Positions 18,140 through 26,519 of a DNA stretch of 41,226 nt are shown piece after piece (position 1 is the first letter of the stretch; each line of letters starts with the position of its first letter). The position numbers and the translations under genes are program-made. The stretch comes from Calothrix sp. HK-06. GTDB taxonomy: Bacteria; Cyanobacteriota; Cyanobacteriia; Cyanobacteriales; Nostocaceae. Location of the stretch: NCBI RefSeq assembly GCF_001904745.1, contig NZ_MRCD01000080.1:1-41226 (forward strand), written 5' to 3'. The notes under the pieces were generated by a model. That model was not told where the DNA came from, searched no databases, and worked only from the letters and a program-made list of their open reading frames with translations.

Positions 18140-19281
18140 ACGCCACTAAGTAAATGTAATTTAATTTGTTTAATTTCTGTGATATTGCGAACGTTTATCG
18201 AAAAACCATCTCCAAATTTAACGGCAACTAAATAATACCATTTCTGAATTACATCATCTGACCATAAAAATTCTTGCTCTAATAATTCGTTGATTTCCAC
18301 TACTTGTACTAATGAATCAAACAATCCGGGATAAAGTTGATTAAACTGTTCTTTCAGTACGGATTTTCCCATAAGATACTCTCTGTTCCTACCAAATACT
18401 TTGGCAAGGGTAGGATTAATTACCAAACAGCGAAAGTCATGTATTTCTCCAGTTATTGTATCTCTTACCGCCTGCATGGCTGCAATTCCATCCAGGGAAC
18501 TGTTCAATAAACTTGCAAGTAAAGCGCGCGATTGGTAAACAATTTCTACAGTTTGTTGATGTCGCTCAATTTCCTCCCGTAGCTGCTGTTTTTGTTGTTG
18601 AATAGTTAGTTGAGTTTGAATACGGGCAATAACTTCTTCTGACTCAAAGGGTTTTGTAATGTAATCAACCCCCCCAACTTGAAAAGCTTTAACTTTATCA
18701 ATAACTTGATCGAGCGCGCTCAAGAAAATAATAGGTATTTCTGCGGTTAGAGCATCAGCTTTTAGGGCTGAACAGACTTGATATCCATCCATCTCTGGCA
18801 TTTTAATATCTAGCAAGATAACATCAGGTGGATTGTTACGGATTGTTCTTAAAGCCATGTTGCCGTTGGTAACGCTGCGAACTTTATACCCCCGCTTGGT
18901 CAATAGGTGGGTTAAAAAATGCAGGTTCTCAACCAGGTCATCAATAATTAAAATACTACCTAATCGCTCTAGAGAACCATACTGGTAACTTAATGCTATT
19001 TCCTCAGCATCAGACAGGGGGATGACACTTCTCTCGTTTAATATATGGCGAAAGTTATTCTTAGTTACTTTTTTCCCAAATAAATCTGAAAGACGCTGCC
19101 ATAAGGGGTAAGCTAAATCCTTGATATGACCGACGCTCAGGTATAAGCTTTCAGCGACGTTGCTATAAGTGTCGTTATCCCAAGCAGCTTTTAAGATTGC
19201 TTGTTCGGTTGCGGTCAATTTTTGACCTGTTTTGGCTTCTAGGGAGGCTTGTATAAATAAGAGTGCTTCTTCCAAGGTCAT
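18130..19281 (-). CDS. Response regulator: vMAP-type HTH, receiver, coiled coil, PAS-like
   Basis: The protein has 383 residues. The N-terminal 84 residues (MTLEEALLF, TATEQAILKAAW, YSNVAESLYLSVGHIKDLAYPLWQ, KVTKNNFRHIL) match the helix-turn-helix domain that normally opens cyanobacterial vWA-MoxR-associated, NB-ARC or WD40 STAND proteins. A CheY receiver follows (about 108-227; acidic pair at 114-115, phospho-acceptor Asp158 in LLDIKMPEMDG, Lys in TKPFE). A Gln-rich coiled coil (about 225-255) and a PAS-like segment (about 260-375) finish it. No kinase or cyclase output is present. It converges with the giant kinase gene, so phosphotransfer between the two is plausible but inferred. The stop codon falls inside a MITE-like repeat, so the original C-terminus may have been lost. 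Confidence 0.87.
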   Translation of the reverse strand: MTLEEALLFIQASLEAKTGQKLTATEQAILKAAWDNDTYSNVAESLYLSVGHIKDLAYPLWQRLSDLFGKKVTKNNFRHILNERSVIPLSDAEEIALSYQYGSLERLGSILIIDDLVENLHFLTHLLTKRGYKVRSVTNGNMALRTIRNNPPDVILLDIKMPEMDGYQVCSALKADALTAEIPIIFLSALDQVIDKVKAFQVGGVDYITKPFESEEVIARIQTQLTIQQQKQQLREEIERHQQTVEIVYQSRALLASLLNSSLDGIAAMQAVRDTITGEIHDFRCLVINPTLAKVFGRNREYLMGKSVLKEQFNQLYPGLFDSLVQVVEINELLEQEFLWSDDVIQKWYYLVAVKFGDGFSINVRNITEIKQIKLHLLSGVCH

Positions 19282-19661
19282 GAGCGGTAATTATTATTGT
19301 TATGGTGAGGCTTTTGATTTTTGCACCTTGATACAAGCTGTATTTTAAGCTACTATCTATCGCTTTGTGTATCCTTTTTTGTGGATAATACTTAAATTAA
19401 ATTAATTATTGTAATAGATATAACTCGTGTAGGGTAATATTATGGTTGCTATTTAGCAGGTATCGCTATTTGTTCAGTTAGCTTAATACTATTAAAATCC
19501 TTCTTTTTCCGACTTTAATATCCGACTTTTCCGACTTGCAAAGGTTGAGAGGGTAAGTAATTATAAATACATTCCTATAAATGCAGCCTCGAAACAAAGA
19601 GTAACTGCAAGAATTCAATCTTAAACTGGATAAATACGGTGCCAAAAGTACTATATTTTCG
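19282..19661. other. Non-coding gap
   Basis: No gene was seen. It holds the promoter side of the minus-strand regulator gene and the third TCCGACT-type repeat copy at 19519-19538. Base composition is strongly AT-rich. Confidence 0.5.
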
Positions 19662-19748
19662 ATGAAACAAACAAAAAGTAAACTAACAGGTCATTTCTCG
19701 CTGTTTAAGACAAACAGTGAAGCGCGTAAATACTTAGGGCTTGGTTGA
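19662..19748 (+). CDS. Micro-ORF 1 of a three-ORF chain (28 residues)
   Basis: ATG at 19662 opens a 28-residue basic peptide beginning MKQTKSKLTGHFSLFK and ending EARKYLGLG. Its TGA overlaps a TTG that opens the next frame. No Shine-Dalgarno sequence or family is recognised. It may be the 5' part of a decayed gene whose frame continues in the next ORF. Confidence 0.2.
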   Translation: MKQTKSKLTGHFSLFKTNSEARKYLGLG

Positions 19749-19912
19749 GTAAAAAGGTATCCCAACTAACTCGGCAAAAGCTAAATAGCGCACGCGAAAG
19801 AGAAATAAAACGCACGCTTGCTAGATTTTTTCTAGATAAAGACCGCAAGGAAAAAATGAATAGTAACAAACCTTACAAAGAAGGTATTTCAATGATAGTA
19901 AGTAAAAAATAA
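19745..19912 (+). CDS. Micro-ORF 2 of a three-ORF chain (55 residues)
   Basis: A TTG start overlaps the stop of micro-ORF 1. The 55-residue product is highly basic and probably helical, with QLTRQKLNSAREREIKRTLA, then FFLDKDRKEK. It ends 2 nt before the ATG of the next ORF. It may be one gene with micro-ORF 1 after a frameshift. No family is recognised. Confidence 0.22.
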   Translation: MSKKVSQLTRQKLNSAREREIKRTLARFFLDKDRKEKMNSNKPYKEGISMIVSKK

Positions 19913-19914
19913 CC

Positions 19915-20118
19915 ATGATTAATTGCAATAGAGGTCAAGAAATTACACAATCGTATACTATTTTCTTCCACAATATTGCTGGGAACGAGAAGGATACCCT
20001 TGTGCGAGTCCGAAGCACGAATACTGAACGCTTAACAAATGAAAAACTAGCCGACCTAAAGACATATGAATTCAGCAGATACCGTCACTACTATGCCCGA
20101 ATTGGTCTTGACATTTAA
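19915..20118 (+). CDS. Small hypothetical ORF, 67 residues
   Basis: The ATG at 19915 lies 2 nt after the preceding micro-ORF stop. The product begins MINCNRGQEITQSYTIFFHN and carries charged helical segments (RSTNTERLTNEKLADLKTYE, then FSRYRHYY). No signal peptide, membrane helix or known domain is seen. Close spacing suggests translational coupling with the upstream ORFs, if any of them are real. Confidence that it is expressed is low. Confidence 0.35.
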   Translation: MINCNRGQEITQSYTIFFHNIAGNEKDTLVRVRSTNTERLTNEKLADLKTYEFSRYRHYYARIGLDI

Positions 20119-20155
20119 AAACTTAGTTTAAGTTTACGGTGCCGAACCCAATGTA

Positions 20156-20178
20156 GCACAGGCTTTCTTCCCCTGTGC
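20156..20178. repeat. GCACAGG palindromic repeat
   Basis: GCACAGG (20156-20162) pairs with CCTGTGC (20172-20178) around a 9-nt loop. The same stem core is present at 30163-30183. It lies just beyond the point where the DUF5615 gene is cut short. Confidence 0.5.
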
Positions 20179-20202
20179 GTTCATGTCATTCAAACCAGTA
20201 GG

Positions 20203-20415
20203 TTAGATGGAGTCAACTAGTACACCAACTAAAAGTTGAGCAAAGTCTAAATCTACTGTTAGCAAAATTCTTTCTTCAGTACGGGCTTTAATCAGAATCT
20301 CATCATCTGGCAACCGTTGTAAACCTTCATCACGTAAATGTACAGTATCATAACCAGCATCACGTAACCAGGCTACAGTACGTAACGAAATTCCCATATC
20401 CGCCAAAAACTTCAT
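20203..20415 (-). pseudogene. Truncated DUF5615 (PIN-like) toxin-type protein
   Basis: From the ATG at 20415 the product begins MKFLADMGISLRTVAWLRDA and continues with LQRLPDDEILIKA and ILLTVDLDFAQLL. These are the conserved N-terminal two thirds of DUF5615, a PIN-like nuclease family paired with DUF433 antitoxins. Both acidic motifs (MKFLAD and DLDF) are present. Full-length members run to about 110-120 residues; here the sequence diverges after DFAQLL and stops at about 70. The usual DUF433 partner was not found upstream. A GTG at 20436 could add seven residues. AAGGAG lies directly against the ATG, too close for a normal Shine-Dalgarno sequence. It is probably a decayed toxin gene. Confidence 0.65.
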
Positions 20416-20575
20416 CTCCTTGAACCCAAGCTGCACGCGAAAGTAGCATAATGTACATCCGGTTACGCATAAAACAGTTTTTAATATTGGTTAAAAAAGA
20501 CCATATTTTAGCCTAAGTATTCTAGCTTTGAATTCGATTATTTATAGGTGCCGTAGGTGATTAAAAACTTTTCAA

Positions 20576-21421
20576 TCATAAACGGATGTCACGTAACCTT
20601 TTAGTAACATCTTCTACAGAATCTATACTTATAGGAGTAATTAACCCATCGTGATGAAATATATATACTTGATTATTTTGTACAGCTTTTAACTGACTCC
20701 AATAAGGCAACTTTTTAAAATCATTGGGGTTTAAATTTGCAGACTCAATAACAAAAAGCTTTTCGGGGTTTGCTTCGAGTATCTTTTCCTGTGAAAGCGT
20801 TATATATCCTTTAAAGCGACCTTTTCCTTGTAAGGAAGCTGTTAAATTTTTATATTTGAATTTTTCTAACAAGTTCCCTGCCCAACTGTTTTTATTCGGT
20901 GATGATGTTGGTTGCGCGCGAAGTAGTACTAATACTGTTTTACCGTTGTTAGGTATATTGCTGGTGTAAGATTGAAATTTATCTAATATTGGTTTAGGGT
21001 CGGCGCCTATTTGTTGTGCTATTTGTTTCGTGCTATTTTCCAAGTCTTGCCAACTGCTGATTTTTCCCACAAGGGTAGGTATTTTTAACTCTTGAAGCTT
21101 GGCGATAATTTTATCGTGGAATCCTTCGGCGCCTAGTACTAGGTCTGGTTTGAGTGATACTATTTTTTCAATGTTGATAGCTGTGTTGGTTCCGACTCTT
21201 GGGTAGTTATTAAATTTTGTTTTTGCTATTACGTCTGTATATCTAGTGTTAGGAATGCCAACTAGTTTGGTTTTGTCTAGGTTATATATTATGTCTGCTG
21301 CTAAGGGTGTTAATGCTACTACCCGTTTCGATTTTAAGGCAGGTTGGGTGATTTGTGTTTGGGGATTGTTTGAACAAGCTGATAAGATGATTGTGAGTGC
21401 CAAAATAAGTAATTTGTTCAT
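20576..21421 (-). CDS. Periplasmic lipoprotein, ABC importer substrate-binding protein (BtuF/FecB type)
   Basis: From the ATG at 21421 it is a 281-residue lipoprotein with lipobox LSAC (Cys16). The mature part is a class III (helical-backbone) binding protein: RVVALTPLAADIIYNL, VGTNTAINIEKIVSLKPDLV and KGYITLSQEKILEANPEKLF are typical of the cobalamin/iron-siderophore family. It is the last gene of a permease-ATPase-binding protein operon and starts 9 nt after the ATPase stop. The substrate could be cobalamin, a siderophore or haem; the sequence does not decide. A TTG two codons earlier is less likely as the start. Confidence 0.88.
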   Translation of the reverse strand: MNKLLILALTIILSACSNNPQTQITQPALKSKRVVALTPLAADIIYNLDKTKLVGIPNTRYTDVIAKTKFNNYPRVGTNTAINIEKIVSLKPDLVLGAEGFHDKIIAKLQELKIPTLVGKISSWQDLENSTKQIAQQIGADPKPILDKFQSYTSNIPNNGKTVLVLLRAQPTSSPNKNSWAGNLLEKFKYKNLTASLQGKGRFKGYITLSQEKILEANPEKLFVIESANLNPNDFKKLPYWSQLKAVQNNQVYIFHHDGLITPISIDSVEDVTKRLRDIRL

Positions 21422-21430
21422 TTTCAATGT

Positions 21431-22207
21431 TTATAAAGCAGATACAGCGCAAACTTGTAATCCTACTGGTGTATCAATAATTAGGGCTTTTACTCCAAAT
21501 ACTTGGCTTATTGCTTCGGGTGTTAAAACAGTTGCGGGTGTACCAACATCCCAGAGCTTACCTTGATTAAATAAGACTATACGGTCACTATATCTTGCTG
21601 CTAGGTTTAATTCGTGTAAGACTGTAACAATTGTTAATTGCTGTTGTTGATTTAATTCTTTGAGTAGTTCTAATAATTGTAGCTGGTAATTAATATCTAA
21701 ATACGTTGTTGGTTCGTCTAGTAATAATACTTTTGGTTCTTGTGCGAGTGCCAAAGCTAGAAACGCGCGTTGTCTTTCTCCACCTGATAAGTTTTCTACT
21801 GGTCTATTGCTCAAGTCCTCCAAGCGCGTTTTTTGAATAGCGCTTTCTACTTTTTGCTTATCTTCCCCGCTTAATTCCCATTGCCACCAAGGTTGATGGG
21901 GTGTGCGTCCTAAGCTAACTAATTGACGAACACTTAAACCTGTGGGAACTGTTTGTTGTTGAGGTAATAACGCTAGTTGTTGAGCTACTACATTCGGAGG
22001 TTGAGAGTGAATTACTTTGCCATCTAGTAGCACGGCGCCTTGTGAAGGTGATAAAATTCGACTTAGTAATTTGAGAAAAGTTGATTTACCTGAACCGTTG
22101 GCGCCGACTAAACTTAGCCATTCTCCGGTTTGTAAGTTTAAATTTACGTCTTTGATTATCGGTACTGCGGTGTATCCACCGCTTAAGTTTTGTATTTCTA
22201 GAGGCAT
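21431..22207 (-). CDS. ABC importer ATPase (FecE/BtuD type)
   Basis: This 258-residue cytoplasmic ATPase energises the adjacent FecCD-type permease. Walker A is GANGSGKST (35-43, Lys41), the signature is LSGGERQR, and Walker B is VLLLDEPTTYLD, with the switch His in VLHELNLAARYSD. GYTAVPIIKDVNLNLQTGEW at the start and the short C-terminal tail are typical of the siderophore/cobalamin family. The ATG is at 22207. It is the second gene of the operon, about 53 nt after the permease stop, with a palindromic repeat (22246-22260) in that spacer. Confidence 0.93.
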   Translation of the reverse strand: MPLEIQNLSGGYTAVPIIKDVNLNLQTGEWLSLVGANGSGKSTFLKLLSRILSPSQGAVLLDGKVIHSQPPNVVAQQLALLPQQQTVPTGLSVRQLVSLGRTPHQPWWQWELSGEDKQKVESAIQKTRLEDLSNRPVENLSGGERQRAFLALALAQEPKVLLLDEPTTYLDINYQLQLLELLKELNQQQQLTIVTVLHELNLAARYSDRIVLFNQGKLWDVGTPATVLTPEAISQVFGVKALIIDTPVGLQVCAVSAL

Positions 22208-22245
22208 TTTAGTGTTTGGTGTTTCGTGATTTTTCGTTGGCGCCG

Positions 22246-22260
22246 AGAAACCGGGTTTCT
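22246..22260. repeat. AGAAACC palindromic repeat
   Basis: A 15-bp palindrome (AGAAACCGGGTTTCT) sits directly at the permease stop codon inside the transporter operon. The same motif occurs at 23682-23713 (double) and 36407-36421. Confidence 0.6.
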
Positions 22261-23295
22261 TTAACTCTCATTTCCGGTTTTACGTTGATATAGTAACCAA
22301 ATAAACAAAGGTGAACCTAGAAGTGCTGTTACTGAACCAACTGGTAATTCTACAGAACCCAACCTAGAAAGTAAATCAGCGAAGATTAATAACCAGGCGC
22401 CACCAAGTGCAGATAAGGGTAATAATATACGATGGTCATTCCCTACTAGCAAACGAACCCCATGAGGAACTACTAAACCAATAAAACCAACTAGTCCGCT
22501 AACGCTAACTGCTCCAGCAGCCAAAAGTGTTGCCACACCAGCAATTAATATACGCGACCGTCCCAGATTCACCCCTAAACCTACTGCCAAGTCATCCCCT
22601 AAAGCCAATAAATTTAAAGAACGGGCAAGTAACCATCCTGCAATTAAGGCAATTATTATATAAGGCGCCGCTGCATTAACTTCTCGCCAACCCCTACCAT
22701 TTAAGCTACCAATTAACCAGTTTAAAGCTTGTTGAATTTGACCGTCTTCTGCAAGTAGTAGTAAAGTACTTTGGACTGCACCAAATAGTGAGCTTACCGC
22801 TACACCACCTAAAATTAATCGCTCTACCGAAAGTTTAGAACCAGAACGACCAAGAAATATTACTATTGCAGTTGTAATTATGGCGCCTATCCAAGCAGCT
22901 AAAGGTATCCAAGCTTGAAACACTTGTAATACTACCATCACAATTACCACTAGTCCGGCGCCTGCGGAAATTCCCAAAATAAAAGGGTCTGCCAAACTAT
23001 TACGCAACATCCCTTGTAATAAGGCACCTGACATTCCTAATGCGGCGCCAACTAGCATCGCAGCAAAAATGCGGGGAATACGTAAATCCCAAAGTATCGT
23101 TTGTTTGAGTGGGTCGCCTCGACGTAGTAGCGCTTGTAACATTTCATCAAAGCTAAGGGGAACGGCGCCTTGAGAAAGCGATAATAATAACGTTAATACA
23201 AGTCCCAAAAGCAGAACCATAACAGCGAAGAAAACACGACGCTGTGTCAAGGTTTCCGAAACTTGCTTCCCGGACTGCTTTGATAACATTTTCAT
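22261..23295 (-). CDS. ABC importer permease, FecCD/BtuC family
   Basis: The 344-residue integral inner-membrane protein has about ten hydrophobic segments and the family hallmarks LWDLRIPRIFAAMLVGAALG, LQGMLRNSLADPFILGISAG, and near the C-terminus GLVGFIGLVVPHGVRLLVGNDHR, the loop that contacts the ATPase. It would form the homodimeric channel of the importer. It is the first gene of the operon. Upstream (23296-23440) I find no cobalamin riboswitch core and no clear Fur box; only a 6-bp hairpin at 23319-23340 (GAAGCA/TGCTTC). Confidence 0.93.
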   Translation of the reverse strand: MKMLSKQSGKQVSETLTQRRVFFAVMVLLLGLVLTLLLSLSQGAVPLSFDEMLQALLRRGDPLKQTILWDLRIPRIFAAMLVGAALGMSGALLQGMLRNSLADPFILGISAGAGLVVIVMVVLQVFQAWIPLAAWIGAIITTAIVIFLGRSGSKLSVERLILGGVAVSSLFGAVQSTLLLLAEDGQIQQALNWLIGSLNGRGWREVNAAAPYIIIALIAGWLLARSLNLLALGDDLAVGLGVNLGRSRILIAGVATLLAAGAVSVSGLVGFIGLVVPHGVRLLVGNDHRILLPLSALGGAWLLIFADLLSRLGSVELPVGSVTALLGSPLFIWLLYQRKTGNES

Positions 23296-23447
23296 CTAAA
23301 TTATCCTACATAGATGAGGAAGCACTTAGCTGGATGCTTCGACACGCTTATTGATATTTAGTTTTATTAATATCATACTTTTAAAGTATTTTTTAACAAT
23401 TTTATTACATTTGTGAGTAATGCTTAATATGACTTGCCGCCATAATT

Positions 23448-23637
23448 CAATTTAAACTTTTACGAGTAAGTGTCACATTAATTGGCTGATCCTCATGTTC
23501 CAAAAGTACAGTAACAGTTGAACCAGGACTTCCTCGAAGTAACTCTCCACTTCTTTCTGGTGTCATTCCCTTAGTAGTTTCACCATTAATAGCCAAAATT
23601 AAATCTCTCTCCTTAATCCAGTAGACTCAGCAGAAGA
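23448..23637 (-). pseudogene. Frameshifted PDZ-domain remnant
   Basis: The minus strand encodes about 60 residues of a PDZ domain: KERDLILAINGETTKGMTPE, SGELLRGSPGSTVTVLL and INVTLTRKSLN, then TGA at 23448-23450. This pattern is seen in C-terminal processing peptidases and other PDZ proteases. Just upstream, in another frame, SSAESTGL gives the preceding PDZ strand, so a one-base deletion separates the two halves. No protease domain is found in the flanks. It is a leftover of a larger gene, apparently broken at both the frame and the 5' end. Confidence 0.65.
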
Positions 23638-23682
23638 AAAAAATGATATTTAGAGATTTTACTTACCAAATAAAAACACTTA

Positions 23683-23713
23683 GAAACCCGGTTTCTTAAA
23701 GAAACCGGGTTTC
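23683..23713. repeat. Double AGAAACC palindrome, long hairpin after the P-type ATPase
   Basis: The 15-bp arms 23683-23697 and 23699-23713 are exact reverse complements with a one-base spacer; each arm is itself a near-palindrome of the AGAAACC repeat. It lies 25 nt beyond the stop codon of the P-type ATPase and could serve as its 3' hairpin. Confidence 0.6.
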
Positions 23714-23738
23714 GGGGAATGTAAATTAAGTGTTGTAT

Positions 23739-26486
23739 TTAGTTTGGAGGGTCAATTTTGTTGGCAAGGGCTGCCCATAAAATCATGGGTGAACCGATTC
23801 CTAAGCATAATAACCATTGTTGGAAACTGAGCGGCGCCGTTTCAAAGACTTGATTGATTAAGGGGACGTGAGCAAATACGATTTGTAGTAATATTGCTCC
23901 AATTATTCCAAATCCAATTGCGGGAATATCTACGTTTTCTTCAATTGTTCCGTCCATCTTAGCTATTAAGTTGGGTACTAATTGGCTGATACTGAGCATG
24001 TAGAATATTCGTCCTGCAATGAGCGAGTTTATTGCCATTGTTCGCGCTAATGGTAAGTTACCTGTTGTGGCACGGAAGTATTCAAATACACCGAATATTA
24101 CAATCCAGTTGAATAAGGAAATTAATAGAATTCGCTTGATGCGGTTCCCTGATAGTAATGGCTCGTTGGGGTTTCTCGGCGCCTGGTTCATCACGTTTGC
24201 TGCTTTGGGTTCAAATGCCAAAGGTACAGTCATTGTGATGGAGTTAAGTATATTCAACCAGAGAATTTGTAAAGAAAGAATCGGTAGGTCTCTTGCTAAT
24301 AAGGTACTTAGTAAGACTGTCATTGATTCTCCACCGTTCACAGGCAGAATAAAACAGATTGCTTTGAGCAGGTTTTTATAGACAGAGCGTCCTTCTTCGA
24401 TTGCTGCTTCAATTGAGGCAAAGTTATCATCGGTAAGCAACATATCTGATGCTTCTTTCGCTACTTCTGTACCTGCTCCACCCATTGCTATACCAATATC
24501 AGCTTGTTTCAATGCAGGTGCATCATTCACACCATCACCCGTCATTGCTACAACTTCGCCTTTTGATTGTAGTGCCTCAACTAAACGCAGCTTTTGCTCT
24601 GGTGCCACACGTGCAAATACTACACCCTCTTCTGCTACCTGCGCGAGTTCTGTTTTATCCATCTTGGATAACTCGGCGCCTGTAAATGCTAGTACTGAAC
24701 CATTTTTACCCATGCCCATGCGTCGAGCAATCGCTTGGGCTGTAACGGCGTGGTCTCCAGTAATCATCTTAACTTGGATACCAGCTTGTTGACACGCTTG
24801 TACTGCTTTAATCGCACTTTCGCGTGGTGGGTCAATCATTCCTTGTAAACCAAGGAAAACTAGCCCTTTTTCAATATCGTGATGGTCTACGGTGTTTTGG
24901 CTGTCAGGTACATTCTTTTTCGCTAGTGCTAGCACGCGCAATCCTTGGCGTGCCATGATATTTACTTCTCGCTCAATACTAGTTTGGTTTAATGTTTCTA
25001 CACAATCCATCGGGCGCTTTTGACCCTCGCTGTTGAGCATTCCGCTACAACGCTTCAATATTGACTCAACTGAACCTTTTACATAAATGATTTTTCCTGC
25101 GGGTGTGCTGTGCAGTGTTGCCATGTATTGATAATCTGACTCAAAAGGAATCGTATCGATTCTTGGCATTTGGCGAGTTAACGAAGCTTGATTGAATCCT
25201 GCTTTGTTTGCCGAAGCAATTAAGGCGCCTTCAGTTGGGTCGCCCATTACCGTCCATCTATCGTCTTTGTATTCAATTAAAGAGTCATTACAAAGAATTC
25301 CTGCTAATAAAGTTTCTTGTAAACCCTTATCACTATTCAAATTAACTGGTCTTTCATCTCGCAGAATTTCACCTTCTGGTGCATATCCTACTCCTGTCAA
25401 AGCATATTGATGTCCGCTTGCATAAATGCCTTGGACAGTCATCTGATTTTCAGTCAGCGTGCCTGTTTTATCCGAACAAATTACAGTCGCACTACCCAAA
25501 GTCTCTACAGCAGGTAATTTACGAATAATTGCATGTCGTTTCGCCATTCGGGAAACACCGATTGCTAAAGTCACCGTTATTACCGCTGGTAAACCTTCAG
25601 GAATGGCGCCGACAGTTAAAGCAACAGCAGCTTCAAGAGCTTCAGTGAAATTTCTTGTATTCAGTCCAACAACAAATGTTAATGTTGCCAACGCTAAAAC
25701 AACACGCAACCAGTTATGACTAAACTTATCGAACTTGCGAGTTAGTGGTGTCGTTAGGTTTGTGTGTTGGTCCATTAACTGGGAAATTTTTCCAGTCTCA
25801 GTTTCATTCCCTGTCGCAACTACAATACCTACAGCTTGTCCAAACGTCACAAAACCACCCGCATATGCCATGTTTTTACGTTCGGCAAGAGGGGTGTCAG
25901 GTTTTAAAATATCTACATGTTTTTCTACAGCTACCGATTCACCCGTTAAACCAGATTCGTCAACTTGAAGATTTTTAGCTTGGACTAACCGTAAATCAGC
26001 AGGAACTTTATCACCTGAGATTAATAAAACTATATCTCCAGGTACTAGCTCACGCGAAGGTATACGAACTTTCTGCCCATCACGGATAACTGTGGTTTCA
26101 GTAGTAATTGCGTTTGCCAGTGCTTCAATCGCACCTTCTGCTTTAGACTCTTGAATGAACCCAATGATTGCATTGGTAGTCGTAACACCCCAAATCACTC
26201 CCGCATTTACATAACTTCCTGATAGCGCTTTTAATAAACCCGCACACAGTAACACAATTAGCAATGGCTGGTTATATTGCTGTAAAAACTTCAACCAAAG
26301 AGGTTTACCTTTTTTCGCAGTTAGTTCGTTTCTACCGTACTTTTCAACTCGCTGCTTTACATCAAAATGGCTTAAACCTTCATCTGAAGTGCTTTTCAAG
26401 AGTGATAGTGCTTCTTCAACCTCCATTGAATGCCAAACTTTTGGCTGTCCAGAGGGCAGTCCCACCGCAGATACTACCTGCACCAT
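23739..26486 (-). CDS. Type II P-type cation-transporting ATPase
   Basis: The 915-residue membrane pump has an N-terminal cation-ATPase domain (about 17-90), the actuator motif TGES (181-184), PEGLP in M4 (296-300), phosphorylated Asp339 in CSDKTGTLT, and the hinge TGDGVNDAPALKQADIGIAMG. Length and order match PacL/SERCA-like pumps. M6 reads LNILNSITMTVPLAFEP instead of the Ca2+-ATPase N-x-x-T-D-G-x-P motif, so the key Asp ligand is missing and Ca2+ specificity is doubtful; the same trait is seen in a subgroup related to mycobacterial CtpF. The ATG at 26486 has an AAGGAAG Shine-Dalgarno sequence. It is monocistronic, with a strong hairpin repeat 25 nt after the stop. Confidence 0.92.
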   Translation of the reverse strand: MVQVVSAVGLPSGQPKVWHSMEVEEALSLLKSTSDEGLSHFDVKQRVEKYGRNELTAKKGKPLWLKFLQQYNQPLLIVLLCAGLLKALSGSYVNAGVIWGVTTTNAIIGFIQESKAEGAIEALANAITTETTVIRDGQKVRIPSRELVPGDIVLLISGDKVPADLRLVQAKNLQVDESGLTGESVAVEKHVDILKPDTPLAERKNMAYAGGFVTFGQAVGIVVATGNETETGKISQLMDQHTNLTTPLTRKFDKFSHNWLRVVLALATLTFVVGLNTRNFTEALEAAVALTVGAIPEGLPAVITVTLAIGVSRMAKRHAIIRKLPAVETLGSATVICSDKTGTLTENQMTVQGIYASGHQYALTGVGYAPEGEILRDERPVNLNSDKGLQETLLAGILCNDSLIEYKDDRWTVMGDPTEGALIASANKAGFNQASLTRQMPRIDTIPFESDYQYMATLHSTPAGKIIYVKGSVESILKRCSGMLNSEGQKRPMDCVETLNQTSIEREVNIMARQGLRVLALAKKNVPDSQNTVDHHDIEKGLVFLGLQGMIDPPRESAIKAVQACQQAGIQVKMITGDHAVTAQAIARRMGMGKNGSVLAFTGAELSKMDKTELAQVAEEGVVFARVAPEQKLRLVEALQSKGEVVAMTGDGVNDAPALKQADIGIAMGGAGTEVAKEASDMLLTDDNFASIEAAIEEGRSVYKNLLKAICFILPVNGGESMTVLLSTLLARDLPILSLQILWLNILNSITMTVPLAFEPKAANVMNQAPRNPNEPLLSGNRIKRILLISLFNWIVIFGVFEYFRATTGNLPLARTMAINSLIAGRIFYMLSISQLVPNLIAKMDGTIEENVDIPAIGFGIIGAILLQIVFAHVPLINQVFETAPLSFQQWLLCLGIGSPMILWAALANKIDPPN

Positions 26487-26519
26487 GATTATCTTCCTTA
26501 GACCTAGTTTCTAAAAATC

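Noticed and set aside
23296-23450. Cobalamin riboswitch upstream of the importer operon
   Set aside because: The region is too AT-rich and lacks the conserved B12-box core; only a short hairpin is present.
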